Below, piece after piece: positions 1 to 8,948 of a stretch of DNA of 64,000 bases. Position numbers and translations under genes: made by a program. This stretch comes from Tissierella praeacuta_A. Lineage in GTDB: Bacteria > Bacillota > Clostridia > Tissierellales > Tissierellaceae. The stretch lies in NCBI RefSeq assembly GCF_040396155.1, contig NZ_JBEBOY010000004.1, forward strand, positions 62,001-126,000. The letters run 5' to 3'. The number at the start of each line of letters is the position of its first letter. Positions within the stretch are counted from its first letter, which is position 1. The notes below the pieces were generated by a model. That model did not search any database, was not told the origin of the DNA, and was given only the letters and a program-made list of their open reading frames with translations.

Positions 1-620
1 GATTGAATTTTTATCTAGAAGAGGGGGTTTTAGTTCCTAGACCAGATACTGAAATTTTAGTAGAGTATATTATAGATTATATAAATATAAAATATAAAGA
101 TATGGAAATTAAAGTCCTAGATTTGGGAATTGGCAGTGGAGCTATTTCTTTAAGTATTGCTAACTACTGTAAAAATGCCTTTGTTTATGGAGTGGATATT
201 TCAGACATTCCTATTAAAGTAGCAAATATTAATAAGGATAATCTTAGATTGTCCAATGTTAATTTTTATAAAGGAGATTTATTCAAAGCTATAGAAACTC
301 TTGACTTAGAAAAACAATTTCAAATTATAGTGTCTAATCCACCATATATCTCAACTGAAGAAATCCAAAGCCTTGATATTACAGTAAAGGATTTTGAACC
401 CAGAATTGCTTTAGATGGGGGATTTGATGGTTTAGACTTTTATAAAAGAATTACACCTGAGAGTAAAAGATATCTAAAGGATAATGGACTTTTGATATAC
501 GAAATTGGATATAATCAAGGCAAGAGCGTTAGGGATATTTTAATTAAGGAAGGATTTAGAGAAGTATTTATTCTAAAGGATCTGCAAGGTCATGATAGAG
601 TAGTTTTAGGTATTAAATAA
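1..620 (+). CDS. prmC: PrmC/HemK, peptide-chain-release-factor glutamine methyltransferase (5' partial)
   Basis: The product methylates the glutamine of the GGQ motif of release factors with S-adenosylmethionine. The visible part opens with LVPRPDTE, the family signature that follows the N-terminal helical domain. It continues with a Rossmann SAM site (LDLGIGSGAIS, about 20 codons later) and the catalytic NPPY motif (SNPPYIS). About 205 residues are visible against a usual 280, so the N-terminal substrate-binding domain lies off the left edge; the TTG at position 3 is an internal codon, not a start. The substrate gene prfA lies 1.2 kb downstream, a common pairing, here separated by two transporter genes. 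The identification is firm. Confidence 0.93.
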   Translation, partial: LNFYLEEGVLVPRPDTEILVEYIIDYINIKYKDMEIKVLDLGIGSGAISLSIANYCKNAFVYGVDISDIPIKVANINKDNLRLSNVNFYKGDLFKAIETLDLEKQFQIIVSNPPYISTEEIQSLDITVKDFEPRIALDGGFDGLDFYKRITPESKRYLKDNGLLIYEIGYNQGKSVRDILIKEGFREVFILKDLQGHDRVVLGIK

Positions 621-637
621 TAAGGAGTATGATTCTA

Positions 638-1180
638 ATGGGGGAGCTATTGAAATTATTTTGGGTATTTTTCAAAATAGGAGCATTTACTATTGGAGGA
701 GGATATGCCATGCTTCCTTTAATTCAAAGGGAAGTGGTGGATGAAAATAGGTGGCTGACGACAGAAGAATTCATTGACATATTGGCTATAGCAGAGGTGA
801 CTCCAGGACCTGTAGCTATTAATACCAGTACCTATGTTGGATATAAGGTAGCAGGTTTTAAAGGTGCTATGTTTTGTACATTGGGGACGATCATTCCTTC
901 ATTTACAATTATACTTTTAGTTGTAAAGTTCTTCTGGGGATTCAGACAAAATCCTATAGTGGAAAAAGTATTTCTGGGCATAAGACCAGCAGTTGCTGCT
1001 TTGATATTTTCCGCAGTATATAAATTGGGGAAAAATATGAAACTTAATATTTTTGTAATAGCAGGAGCTTTACTTACTGTTTTAGGAGTATTTGTATTTA
1101 ATGTAAGTCCAATAATTATAATACTAATAGCCGCATTTGGCTCAATTATATATTTTAAGAATAGGGAGAAAAGAATATGA
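638..1180 (+). CDS. Chromate-transporter (CHR) family protein, first half-size subunit
   Basis: This is a half-length (180 aa) CHR-family membrane protein. Short CHR proteins are encoded as adjacent pairs and are thought to act together; substrates are chromate or other anions. The CHR signatures GGGYAMLPLIQ and TPGPVAINT are both present, followed by several hydrophobic helices. I chose ATG 638 because the AAGGAG at 622-627 is one base from the ATG at 629 but ten bases from 638. The stop overlaps the next gene by 4 nt, so the two are translationally coupled. The true substrate in this organism cannot be inferred from the sequence. Confidence 0.85.
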   Translation: MGELLKLFWVFFKIGAFTIGGGYAMLPLIQREVVDENRWLTTEEFIDILAIAEVTPGPVAINTSTYVGYKVAGFKGAMFCTLGTIIPSFTIILLVVKFFWGFRQNPIVEKVFLGIRPAVAALIFSAVYKLGKNMKLNIFVIAGALLTVLGVFVFNVSPIIIILIAAFGSIIYFKNREKRI

Positions 1181-1695
1181 CTATATGGAAGCTTTTCGTA
1201 TCATTTTTAAAAATTGGGGCATTTAGTTTTGGCGGCGGATATGCTATGCTGCCATTAATACAAAAAGAAATAATAGATGTTCATGGATGGCTTACATTAA
1301 ATGAATTCATAGATATATTGGCAGTGGTGGAAATGACTCCAGGACCAGTTGCTATAAACTCTGCTACTTTCTTGGGTTATAAGGTTGGTGGAATCCTTGG
1401 ATCAATTGTGGCAACAACTGCAGTAGTCCTACCATCTATTGTTGTAATACTTACTATAGCTCATTTCTTATCAAAGTTTAAGAATTCCCCCTATGTAGAT
1501 TGGGCATTTAGGGGAATAAGACCAGTGGTTCTTGGACTTATTATTTCTGCCAGTTTATCGGTATCTAAAAACGCCATTATAGATATGAAGACCTTTATAT
1601 TGGGGTCAGTACTTTTTTATTTAACCTCGTTTAAAAAATTGCACCCAATACTTACAATTATAATTGCAGGTATTGCAGGGGTGATTATTTACTGA
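1177..1695 (+). CDS. Chromate-transporter (CHR) family protein, second half-size subunit
   Basis: This is the partner of the preceding gene and overlaps it by the ATGA junction. At 172 aa it repeats the same CHR signatures (GGGYAMLPLIQ near residue 20, TPGPVAINS near residue 52) and has about five hydrophobic segments. The two halves are clearly homologous, so the pair is a split or duplicated form of the full-length ChrA fold. The assignment to the family is secure; transport of chromate specifically is only the family name. It is followed by about 167 bp of AT-rich intergenic DNA before prfA. Confidence 0.85.
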   Translation: MTIWKLFVSFLKIGAFSFGGGYAMLPLIQKEIIDVHGWLTLNEFIDILAVVEMTPGPVAINSATFLGYKVGGILGSIVATTAVVLPSIVVILTIAHFLSKFKNSPYVDWAFRGIRPVVLGLIISASLSVSKNAIIDMKTFILGSVLFYLTSFKKLHPILTIIIAGIAGVIIY

Positions 1696-1862
1696 TTGAT
1701 AGATAATAAATTAATTGAATAGGATTTTATCAATTAATTATTTGTTTAGACAATGATTAAGAGACGGAGAATAATAAATTTTAACAATCTAATTTATTTT
1801 AATGTTTTAATTATTAGCTAAATATAGTTAATTGTTAGTTGAATATAAGGGAGTGATATAAT

Positions 1863-2927
1863 ATGTTAGATAAATTAGCCACTATTGAAGAAAGATATAT
1901 GGAATTAGGTCAACAAGTAATGGATATGGAAGTAATAAGTGATAGAGAGTTATTCCAAAAACTAATGAAGGAGCATTCTGATATAGAGCCTATTGTGTTT
2001 AAATATAGGGAATTTGTAAAGACTAGAGATAGTCTTGAGGAAGCTAAGGAAATGCTTAGGGATAAATTAGATGACGACATGAAGGAGTTAGTTAAAGAAG
2101 AAATAAAAGAACTTGAAACTTCCCTAGCAAATATAGAGGAAGAACTTCGAGTGTTACTTATACCAAAGGACCCTAATGACCATAAAAATGTTATTGTAGA
2201 AATAAGAGGTGGAGCTGGAGGAGATGAAGCAGCTTTATTCTCAGGAGTATTATTTAGAATGTATTCAAGATATGCAGAAAGAAACAGATGGAAAGTAGAA
2301 GTAATGAGTACCAATGAAATCGGTATTGGTGGCTTTAAAGAAGTAATATTTATGATAAAAGGTAAAGGTGCCTATAGTAGATTAAAATATGAATCTGGAG
2401 TCCATAGGGTTCAGAGAGTACCTGAAACTGAAGCAAGTGGTAGAATTCATACCTCTACTTCTACTGTTGCAGTATTACCAGAGGCAGAAGACGTAGATAT
2501 AGATATTCAAGAAAAGGATTTGAAAATAGATATATATAGATCTTCTGGAGCAGGTGGACAGCACGTAAATACTACTGACTCTGCCGTTAGGATTACTCAT
2601 GTACCAACAGGAGTAGTAGTTGCCTGTCAAGATGAAAGAAGCCAAATCAAAAATAAAGAAAAAGCAATGAAAATATTAAAAACTAGATTATATGATAAAA
2701 TGCTAACTGATCAAGCAACAGAAATAGCAGAAGAAAGAAGAGACCAAGTTGGTACAGGTGATAGAGCTGAGAGAATTAGAACATATAATTTCCCACAAGG
2801 TAGAGTTACAGACCATAGGATTAATTTAACATTATATAAATTAGATTCCTTTGTAGATGGGGATTTAGATGAAATGATAGATGCATTAATTACATCTGAC
2901 CAAGCAAAGAAACTAGGAGCAGAATAA
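1863..2927 (+). CDS. prfA: Peptide chain release factor 1
   Basis: RF1 terminates translation at UAA and UAG. The 354-residue protein has the domain order of class I release factors. The GGQ loop (SSGAGGQHVNTTDS, near residue 230) hydrolyses peptidyl-tRNA, and the stop-codon tripeptide region reads RVPETEASGRIHTS, with PET at the position of the usual PxT of RF1 and not the SPF of RF2. The start is supported by AAGGGAGTGA 7 nt upstream of ATG 1863. It ends at a perfect bidirectional terminator shared with the convergent ZIP gene. The product should be the substrate of PrmC, encoded at the left edge of the window. Confidence 0.97.
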   Translation: MLDKLATIEERYMELGQQVMDMEVISDRELFQKLMKEHSDIEPIVFKYREFVKTRDSLEEAKEMLRDKLDDDMKELVKEEIKELETSLANIEEELRVLLIPKDPNDHKNVIVEIRGGAGGDEAALFSGVLFRMYSRYAERNRWKVEVMSTNEIGIGGFKEVIFMIKGKGAYSRLKYESGVHRVQRVPETEASGRIHTSTSTVAVLPEAEDVDIDIQEKDLKIDIYRSSGAGGQHVNTTDSAVRITHVPTGVVVACQDERSQIKNKEKAMKILKTRLYDKMLTDQATEIAEERRDQVGTGDRAERIRTYNFPQGRVTDHRINLTLYKLDSFVDGDLDEMIDALITSDQAKKLGAE

Positions 2928-2942
2928 TAAATTGGCTATAAT

Positions 2943-2981
2943 AAGTATCAAAAATGGTGCCTGGCACCATTTTTGATACTT
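2943..2981. terminator. Perfect 19-bp inverted repeat, probable bidirectional terminator
   Basis: Two 19-base arms (2943-2961 and 2963-2981) are exact reverse complements around a single T. The centre reads GGTGCCTGGCACC, flanked by AAAA and TTTT, so a terminator can form on either strand. It lies between convergent prfA and the ZIP transporter, whose stop codon overlaps the right arm. Confidence 0.85.
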
Positions 2982-3690
2982 ATTTAAAATATATTATAAT
3001 GCCTAATATGAAACCTATAATAGTTGCAATACTAGAAACCCTTCCTTTGTGAAGGGTTTTTGCTGTTGGAATTAGTTCATCACAAACTATATAAAGCATG
3101 ATACCTCCAGCACTGGCTAGACAAAGGGAAATTACGGAATTAGATATGGTACCTAAATAAGCACCGATATAAGCTCCTATTCCTGTAGGTATTCCGATTA
3201 GAACACTAAATAACATTATCTTCCAAGGCTTGACTTTGTTCATGCTTAGGGGCAGTGAAACAGATACTCCTTCAGGAATATTATGTAATAGCATTGCAAT
3301 ACTAAGTACAAGCCCAAAGTCTGATATCCCAACTAAAGTAGAGCCCAATGCCATACCTTCTGGAATACTATGTATAGCCACACTTAGACCTAGAAGAATT
3401 CCTGTTCTTGCATTAATAAAATAAGATAATTTTTGTAACAAAATTTCTAATAATGTAATAATAAATACCCCAATGGTAACACCAAATACTACATTGAAAG
3501 CTCCTCCTATGTAAAAGGCCTCTGGAAATAAATGAAAACTTACTATAAACATTATAAATCCACCGGTCAATCCCAATAAAAAACTTAATACTTTATCTGT
3601 TTTTCTAATATGTATTCCAATTATACTACCTAAACCAATACCTAGCACCCCTATTAAGAGTCCAATGAGCCCTATGATCCATTCATTCAT
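2980..3690 (-). CDS. ZIP-family divalent metal transporter
   Basis: This 236-aa integral membrane protein has about eight hydrophobic segments. The two ZIP metal-site motifs are visible: HSIPEGMALG (transmembrane segment 4) and LHNIPEGVSVSLPL (segment 5), whose His and Glu residues form the binuclear metal centre. The family moves zinc, and in some members iron or manganese, into the cytosol; a bacterial ZIP of ZupT/GufA type is the closest description. It is transcribed alone, convergent with prfA, with a GGGGGAGGAGAT ribosome site before the ATG. No Zur or Fur box was recognised in the 139 bp between this gene and the divergent tsaC. Confidence 0.9.
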   Translation of the reverse strand: MNEWIIGLIGLLIGVLGIGLGSIIGIHIRKTDKVLSFLLGLTGGFIMFIVSFHLFPEAFYIGGAFNVVFGVTIGVFIITLLEILLQKLSYFINARTGILLGLSVAIHSIPEGMALGSTLVGISDFGLVLSIAMLLHNIPEGVSVSLPLSMNKVKPWKIMLFSVLIGIPTGIGAYIGAYLGTISNSVISLCLASAGGIMLYIVCDELIPTAKTLHKGRVSSIATIIGFILGIIIYFK

Positions 3691-3829
3691 TTTATCTCCT
3701 CCCCCATTTATAAATATGAAAGAAATTCATTAATTATTAATTTTTAATTGTTAAATCTTCAATGTTAATTGTTAATTGTCAGGTAATAATATATAATAAT
3801 ATAAAGCAATAGGAGATGAGAAGAAAATA

Positions 3830-4879
3830 ATGGAAACAAAAATAGTAAAAATTGATAAAAATAATGTAGATAAGGACTTAATTAGTGAAGCAGTAAATAT
3901 AATTAAAAATAGTGGAATTGTTGCATTCCCAACTGAAACTGTATATGGATTAGGTGCTAATGGATTCGATGAATCTGCAATAAAGAAAATATTTGAAGCT
4001 AAGGGTAGGCCACAAGATAATCCATTAATTCTTCATGTTCATTCTATGGAGAAAGTTGAAGAATTAGTGGAGGAAGTGCCGGATATTGCTAGAAAATGTA
4101 TGGAAGAGTTCTGGCCTGGACCATTAACAATTCTTTTTAGAAGATCTAATAATGTACCAGATATGATTACAGCAGGCCTTGATACAGTAGCCATTAGAAT
4201 GCCAGAGCATAGAATAGCATTAGAGCTAATTAAAATGTCAGATGTTCCAATAGCTGCTCCTTCTGCCAATACATCTGGAAGACCTAGTCCCACATCAGCA
4301 GATCATGTAATAGAGGACTTAATGAATAAAGTAGATATGATAATAGATGGAGGGGATACTGGAATAGGTTTAGAATCAACTGTACTAGATTTATCAGGAG
4401 ATTCACCTATGATTCTTCGACCAGGAGGAGTTACTAAAGAGCAATTACAAAGAATAATACCAAATGTAACTATAGATTCTGCTATAATAAAGGAGAATGA
4501 AAATATAATTCCAAAATCACCTGGCCAAAAATATCGACATTATGCACCTAAATCAGATATGATGGTTTTCAGCGGTGATGTTGAAAAAATTGTGGAGAAT
4601 ATTGTTGAAAAAACTAAGGAATATATAAACAGTGGTAAAAGAGTAGGAGTTATCTGTACAGAGGAAACCAAGAAATTTTATAAAGATGGATTAATAATAT
4701 CCATAGGCAGCAGACAAAATAAAGAAACAATTGCTCACAATCTATTCAATACCCTTAGAAGTTTCGATGAAAAAAATGTAGATATTATATTAGCCGAGGG
4801 AGTTGAATTATCGGATTTAGGAATTGCTATAATGAATAGGATGATGAAAGCTGCTGCCGGTAAGGTTATTAATGTATAG
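3830..4879 (+). CDS. ywlC: Threonylcarbamoyl-AMP synthase, Sua5/YwlC type
   Basis: The enzyme makes threonylcarbamoyl-AMP from threonine, bicarbonate and ATP for the t6A37 modification of ANN-decoding tRNAs. The YrdC/TsaC core occupies about residues 10-205, with FPTETVYGLGAN, the KGRPQDNPLILHV nucleotide-site segment, and APSANTSGRPSPT. A C-terminal Sua5 domain (about residues 235-349) begins after SPGQKYRHYAPK, the conserved linker. The length (349 aa) is typical of the two-domain Sua5 form and not of short TsaC. It starts a cluster ywlC-ywlE-rpiB-upp that follows B. subtilis order. The upstream spacer holds AT-rich TTAATTGTTAATTG runs related to the intergenic repeats described elsewhere. 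Confidence 0.95.
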   Translation: METKIVKIDKNNVDKDLISEAVNIIKNSGIVAFPTETVYGLGANGFDESAIKKIFEAKGRPQDNPLILHVHSMEKVEELVEEVPDIARKCMEEFWPGPLTILFRRSNNVPDMITAGLDTVAIRMPEHRIALELIKMSDVPIAAPSANTSGRPSPTSADHVIEDLMNKVDMIIDGGDTGIGLESTVLDLSGDSPMILRPGGVTKEQLQRIIPNVTIDSAIIKENENIIPKSPGQKYRHYAPKSDMMVFSGDVEKIVENIVEKTKEYINSGKRVGVICTEETKKFYKDGLIISIGSRQNKETIAHNLFNTLRSFDEKNVDIILAEGVELSDLGIAIMNRMMKAAAGKVINV

Positions 4880-4892
4880 AGGGGAGAATTAA

Positions 4893-5351
4893 ATGAAAGT
4901 TTTATTTATATGTACTGGTAATACTTGCAGAAGCCCCATGGCAGAGGGGATTTTAAGATCAATGGCAGAAAAAAAGAATTTAAGTATAGAAGTTGAATCG
5001 GCTGGAATTTCCGTATTTACTGGAGACAGTGCATCTAAAAATTCCATAATGGCAATGAAAAAAATTGGTATGGATATATCAAAACATAAAGCTAGACAAA
5101 TTCATAAGGAAATGATAGATAAGGTTGACTTGATTTTAACTATGTCAAAATCACATAAAAACTTTATCATATCACATTTTCCTTCTTCTAGGGAAAAGAT
5201 ATTCACATTGCTAGAATATGCATATAAAATAGATAAGGATGTGGCAGACCCATTTGGAGGAAGATTAGTTATATATGAAAAAACTAGAGATGAGATATAT
5301 AAAGCAATTGAAACCCTAGTTAATAGAGAAGGATCAATAAAGAATAATTAG
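4893..5351 (+). CDS. ywlE: Low-molecular-weight phosphatase, probably protein-arginine phosphatase YwlE
   Basis: This 152-aa member of the low-molecular-weight phosphatase family has the C(X)5R P-loop at the N-terminus, read as CTGNTCRS, and the general-acid segment DPFGG near residue 128. The Thr between Asn and Cys in the loop is the residue known in YwlE to favour phosphoarginine over phosphotyrosine. That feature, together with position between ywlC and rpiB as in B. subtilis, supports the arginine phosphatase that reverses McsB kinase. No mcsB lies in this window, so the partner is inferred. The gene begins 13 nt after ywlC with GAGGGGAGAA as ribosome site. Confidence 0.88.
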   Translation: MKVLFICTGNTCRSPMAEGILRSMAEKKNLSIEVESAGISVFTGDSASKNSIMAMKKIGMDISKHKARQIHKEMIDKVDLILTMSKSHKNFIISHFPSSREKIFTLLEYAYKIDKDVADPFGGRLVIYEKTRDEIYKAIETLVNREGSIKNN

Positions 5352-5502
5352 AAAATAACAAGGAAGAACTAACATATAATGATTGACCAAATAATTTAAT
5401 TTGATTGTTTTCAATTTTTAATCCTAACTGTTAATGGTAGAGTAGTCAGATATTTACAATAATTAATGGTTAAATATTAATTGGAAGAAAGGATGAATAT
5501 AG

Positions 5503-5940
5503 ATGAAAATAGGCATAGGCAGTGACCATGGTGGTTTTGAACTAAAGGAGTATATTAAGGAATATTTAGATAAAGAAGGAATTTCTTATATAGATTATGG
5601 CACTAATTCTCTTGATTCAGTAGATTATCCTGATTATGGAAAAAAGGTGGCAGAAGCTGTTGCAGCTAAAGAAGTAAATAGGGCTATAGTTGTTTGTGGT
5701 ACAGGTATTGGTATTTCCATAGCTTGCAATAAAGTAAAGGGAATTAGATGTGCGTTATGTGGAGATACTTATTCAGCTAGAATGAGTAGAGAACACAATG
5801 ATGCTAATATTTTAGCCCTTGGTGGCAGAGTAATTGGAAGGGATTTAGCCATAGAAATTGTGTCTATTTGGTTGAAAACAGAATTTTCCAGGGGAAGACA
5901 TGAAAAAAGAGTAGAAAAAATAAGTGAAATAGAAGGCTAA
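5503..5940 (+). CDS. rpiB: Ribose-5-phosphate isomerase B
   Basis: This LacAB/RpiB-family enzyme interconverts ribose 5-phosphate and ribulose 5-phosphate in the pentose phosphate pathway. The N-terminal GSDHGGFELK, the active-site segment VVCGTGIGISIACNK (with the catalytic Cys of the B type) and the REHNDANILALGGR phosphate-site region are all present in 145 aa, the usual length. ATG 5503 is preceded by GAAAGGATG. It precedes upp, so phosphoribosyl metabolism is locally grouped. The 150-bp gap upstream is AT-rich and contains no gene that I could see. Confidence 0.95.
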   Translation: MKIGIGSDHGGFELKEYIKEYLDKEGISYIDYGTNSLDSVDYPDYGKKVAEAVAAKEVNRAIVVCGTGIGISIACNKVKGIRCALCGDTYSARMSREHNDANILALGGRVIGRDLAIEIVSIWLKTEFSRGRHEKRVEKISEIEG

Positions 5941-5996
5941 TTTGTGATATAATCTTCAAGGAAAAGAATTAATAGTTAGAAGGGAGTTTTTTATAT

Positions 5997-6626
5997 ATGG
6001 CAAAAGTAGTAGTATTTGATCATCCTCTTATTAAGCATAAACTTACATTTATAAGAGATAAAAACACAGGATCTAAGGAGTTTAGAGAGTTAGTTACAGA
6101 GGTTTCAATGTTAATGGGCTATGAGGTAACCAGAGATTTTCCTTTAGAGGAAATTGAAATAGAGACTCCTCTTACAAAAATGAAATCAGAGGTTATATCA
6201 GGTAAAAAAGTAGGACTTATACCAATACTTAGAGCGGGACTTGGAATGGTTGATGGTATGCTAAATCTCCTACCGGCAGCACGTGTAGGACATATTGGAC
6301 TTTATAGAGATCCAAAAACTTTAAAACCTGTAGAATATTATTGTAAATTACCTCAAGACATTGAAGAAAGGGAATTAATAGTTTTAGACCCTATGCTTGC
6401 AACAGGTGGATCAGCTATAGCGGCTATAGACTTCTTGAAGAAAAGAGGCGCTAATTCCATTAGATTAGTTTGTTTAATAGCAGCGCCTGAAGGAGTAAAA
6501 GCTGTGACAGAAGCTCATTCTGATGTGGATATCTATGTAGCATCTTTAGATGAAAAATTAAATGATCATGCCTATATAGTACCAGGATTGGGAGATGCTG
6601 GGGATAGACTATTCGGCACTAAATAA
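5997..6626 (+). CDS. upp: Uracil phosphoribosyltransferase
   Basis: The enzyme salvages uracil with PRPP to form UMP. The 209-aa protein has the family N-terminus (VFDHPLIKHKLTFIRD), the PRPP-binding loop LDPMLATGGSAIAAI near residue 128 and the C-terminal uracil-binding segment PGLGDAGDRLFGTK. An AGAAGGGAG ribosome site lies before ATG 5997. It is followed after 16 nt by a glycosyl-1-phosphate transferase gene, as in several Firmicutes where upp lies upstream of cell-wall precursor genes and atp. No attenuator with a PyrR-type anti-antiterminator was recognised upstream. Confidence 0.97.
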   Translation: MAKVVVFDHPLIKHKLTFIRDKNTGSKEFRELVTEVSMLMGYEVTRDFPLEEIEIETPLTKMKSEVISGKKVGLIPILRAGLGMVDGMLNLLPAARVGHIGLYRDPKTLKPVEYYCKLPQDIEERELIVLDPMLATGGSAIAAIDFLKKRGANSIRLVCLIAAPEGVKAVTEAHSDVDIYVASLDEKLNDHAYIVPGLGDAGDRLFGTK

Positions 6627-6642
6627 GGGAGAGGGATTTGTT

Positions 6643-7671
6643 ATGAAAAGCTTTGTAGCGCCATTTTTTATAGCAGTAGCTATCTCATATTTGTTTACTC
6701 CTTTGGTGAAAAAACTAGCGTTTAAGGTGGGTGCTGTTGATGTTCCAAAAGATGAGAGAAGAGTGCACAATAAGCCTATGCCCCTTCTTGGTGGTTTAGC
6801 TATATTTTTAGCGGTGATTATAGTCACTTTAATATTTTTACCTTTAGAAAAAGAAATTATTTCAATAATAATAGGTGGAGCTGTTATTGTAATAGGGGGA
6901 ATAATAGATGACCTTAAAGAGCTTAGGCCAAAGACTAAATTTATATTTCAGATTATAGCAGGTCTAATATTAATATATGGTGATGTTAAAGTTGATTTCA
7001 TTACAAATCCCTTTACAAATGACAATTCGTTAATATATTTAAACTGGCTGTCTTTACCTATAACTTTATTTTGGGTAGTAGGTATTACAAATACATTGAA
7101 TTTTATAGATGGTTTAGATGGACTATCAGCAGGAGTTGCTATGATATCTAGTATAACTCTTATGATTGTTGCTAGTAATACAGTTGACAGTAATACATAT
7201 ATGATTATACTATCAGCTGCTGTAGCTGGTGCTTGTTTAGGATTTTTACCATTTAATTTTAATCCAGCAAAGATTTTTATGGGAGATACAGGAGCATTAT
7301 TTTTAGGATTTATGTTAGCAGCCATAACCATAGAAGGTGTTATGAAAAGTGTTGCGGCAATTGCTATTGTTGCACCTATATTAATATTATCCGTACCTAT
7401 TTTTGATACAACCTTTGCAATATTTAGAAGACTATTAAATGGGCAATCTATATCGGCAGCAGATAAAGGGCATTTACATCATAGACTTTTGAACAGAGGA
7501 TATTCTCAGAGAAAATCAGTATTAATACTTTATAGTATATCTGCTAGTTTTGGATTATTTGCAATATTAGTGTCCAAGGCTAATAGTAGACAGGCAGTAT
7601 ATCTATCAATATTGTTACTTTTAGCATCAGTATTAGTTGCTATAAAGTTAGGGATATTTGAGAGAAAGTAA
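6643..7671 (+). CDS. tagO: Undecaprenyl-phosphate GlcNAc-1-phosphate transferase (TagO/WecA type)
   Basis: This polytopic enzyme of the MraY/WecA family transfers GlcNAc-1-phosphate to undecaprenyl phosphate, the first step of teichoic acid or surface polysaccharide synthesis. About ten hydrophobic segments are visible in 342 aa. Family motifs are present in order: DDLKELRPKTKF, NTLNFIDGLDGLSAG, IFMGDTGALFLGF, and the His-rich cytoplasmic loop HLHHRLLNRGYS that separates WecA/TagO from MraY. I chose ATG 6643 because GGGAGAGG lies at proper distance, whereas the in-frame ATG at 6595 sits inside upp. The next gene (wecB) makes the ManNAc donor used in linkage units, which supports a wall-polymer role. 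Confidence 0.92.
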   Translation: MKSFVAPFFIAVAISYLFTPLVKKLAFKVGAVDVPKDERRVHNKPMPLLGGLAIFLAVIIVTLIFLPLEKEIISIIIGGAVIVIGGIIDDLKELRPKTKFIFQIIAGLILIYGDVKVDFITNPFTNDNSLIYLNWLSLPITLFWVVGITNTLNFIDGLDGLSAGVAMISSITLMIVASNTVDSNTYMIILSAAVAGACLGFLPFNFNPAKIFMGDTGALFLGFMLAAITIEGVMKSVAAIAIVAPILILSVPIFDTTFAIFRRLLNGQSISAADKGHLHHRLLNRGYSQRKSVLILYSISASFGLFAILVSKANSRQAVYLSILLLLASVLVAIKLGIFERK

Positions 7672-7809
7672 TTAACAGAGAACAATTAACTTAATTAACA
7701 ATGAAAAGATTAAAAGGTCAATATTCTTTTAGAAATTTTAAATATTTCTAAATTGCGTAAGTGACCTTTAATGTTAATCATTAACTACAATTGCTAATAT
7801 TGTTAATTG
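7668..7809. repeat. Intergenic imperfect inverted-repeat element, copy A
   Basis: The left end AATTAACAGAGAACAATTAAC and the right end ATATTGTTAATTG are imperfect inverted repeats. Inside lies a second palindrome, AAAGGTCA (7713-7720) against TGACCTTT (7762-7769), with an inner arm TTAGAAAT/ATTTCTAA. Similar ends occur at 8926-9071 and 37932-38037, each directly upstream of a start codon. No coding content. Confidence 0.6.
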
Positions 7810-7826
7810 ATGAAAGGATGATAGAG

Positions 7827-8948
7827 TTGAAGATAATGACTGTTTTTGGTACTAGACCAGAAGGTATAAAAATGGCTCCAATAGTTAAAGAGTTAGAGAA
7901 AAGGGAAGGAATTGAATCTGTTATATGTATAACTGCTCAACATAGAGACATGTTAGATCAAGTGCTAAATTTATTTGATATAAAACCAGACTATGATTTA
8001 AATATCTTTAAACCGGGACAAACCCTAACTGATATTACAACAAGGGCTTTAGAAGGTTTAGAAGAAGTTATTATAAAAGAAAAACCAGATGTATTATTGG
8101 TTCAAGGAGATACTACTACAGTTTTTGCAGGGGCTTTGGCTGCATTTTATCAAAAAGTAAAAATTGGACATGTAGAGGCAGGACTTCGTAGTGGAAACTT
8201 ATATTCTCCATATCCAGAGGAAGCTAATAGAAAATTAACGGGAATACTTACAGATTTTCATTTTGCTCCTACAGAGAGAAATAGACAAAACTTGCTTAGG
8301 GAAGATTATCCGGAGGAAAATATATTTATTACAGGTAATACTGTAATAGATGCTTTAAAATATGCTATTAAGGAAGATTACATATTTGATGTAGATTTAT
8401 TAAATAAATTAGATTATAAGAATAAAAGGGTAATATTGCTTACATGTCATAGAAGAGAGAATATCGGTAAGCCTATGGAAAATATATTTACTGCAGTTAA
8501 GGATATAGTAGATAAATATGAAGATGTAGAGTTGGTTTTTCCAATGCATCTAAATCCAAAAGTACGAGAAATTGCCAGTAAAGTATTGAGTAAAGATGAT
8601 AGAATACATTTAATAGAACCATTGGATTATGAGCCTATGGCAAATCTTATGTCAAAGGTACATTTAGTTGTTACAGACTCTGGAGGAATTCAAGAGGAGG
8701 CTCCTACTTTTGGAAAGCCTGTACTTGTAGTCAGAGAAGAAACAGAAAGACCAGAGGGTATAGAGGCAGGTACTGCAAAGTTATTAGGTACTAAGTATGA
8801 AAATGTATTTAATGAACTTAAACTTCTATTATCCAATAGAGATGAATATAATAAAATGGCAAATGCCGTAAATCCCTATGGAGATGGAAAGGCAAGTGAA
8901 AGGATAGTAGATATTATAATCAATTCACAATTAACAGAGAACAAATAA
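7827..8948 (+). CDS. wecB: UDP-N-acetylglucosamine 2-epimerase (non-hydrolysing)
   Basis: The enzyme interconverts UDP-GlcNAc and UDP-ManNAc for surface polymers such as wall teichoic acid linkage units. The GT-B fold signatures are present: TVFGTRPEGIKMAP at the N-terminus, the HVEAGLRSG loop with catalytic residues, and TDSGGIQEEAP in the C-terminal UDP-binding domain. With TTG 7827 as start (AAAGGATG at proper spacing) it is 373 aa, the standard length, and begins MKIMTVFGTRPEG as homologues do. The last residues SQLTENK are encoded by the left end of an intergenic repeat, so the C-terminus looks altered by repeat insertion. It is distinct from the hydrolysing epimerase of the legionaminic cluster near 61.4 kb. 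Confidence 0.95.
   Translation: MKIMTVFGTRPEGIKMAPIVKELEKREGIESVICITAQHRDMLDQVLNLFDIKPDYDLNIFKPGQTLTDITTRALEGLEEVIIKEKPDVLLVQGDTTTVFAGALAAFYQKVKIGHVEAGLRSGNLYSPYPEEANRKLTGILTDFHFAPTERNRQNLLREDYPEENIFITGNTVIDALKYAIKEDYIFDVDLLNKLDYKNKRVILLTCHRRENIGKPMENIFTAVKDIVDKYEDVELVFPMHLNPKVREIASKVLSKDDRIHLIEPLDYEPMANLMSKVHLVVTDSGGIQEEAPTFGKPVLVVREETERPEGIEAGTAKLLGTKYENVFNELKLLLSNRDEYNKMANAVNPYGDGKASERIVDIIINSQLTENK

Noticed and set aside
6595..6642. Upstream ATG (6595) for the TagO/WecA-type gene
   Set aside because: It lies in upp coding sequence and adds a polar segment without a ribosome site; ATG 6643 has GGGAGAGG.
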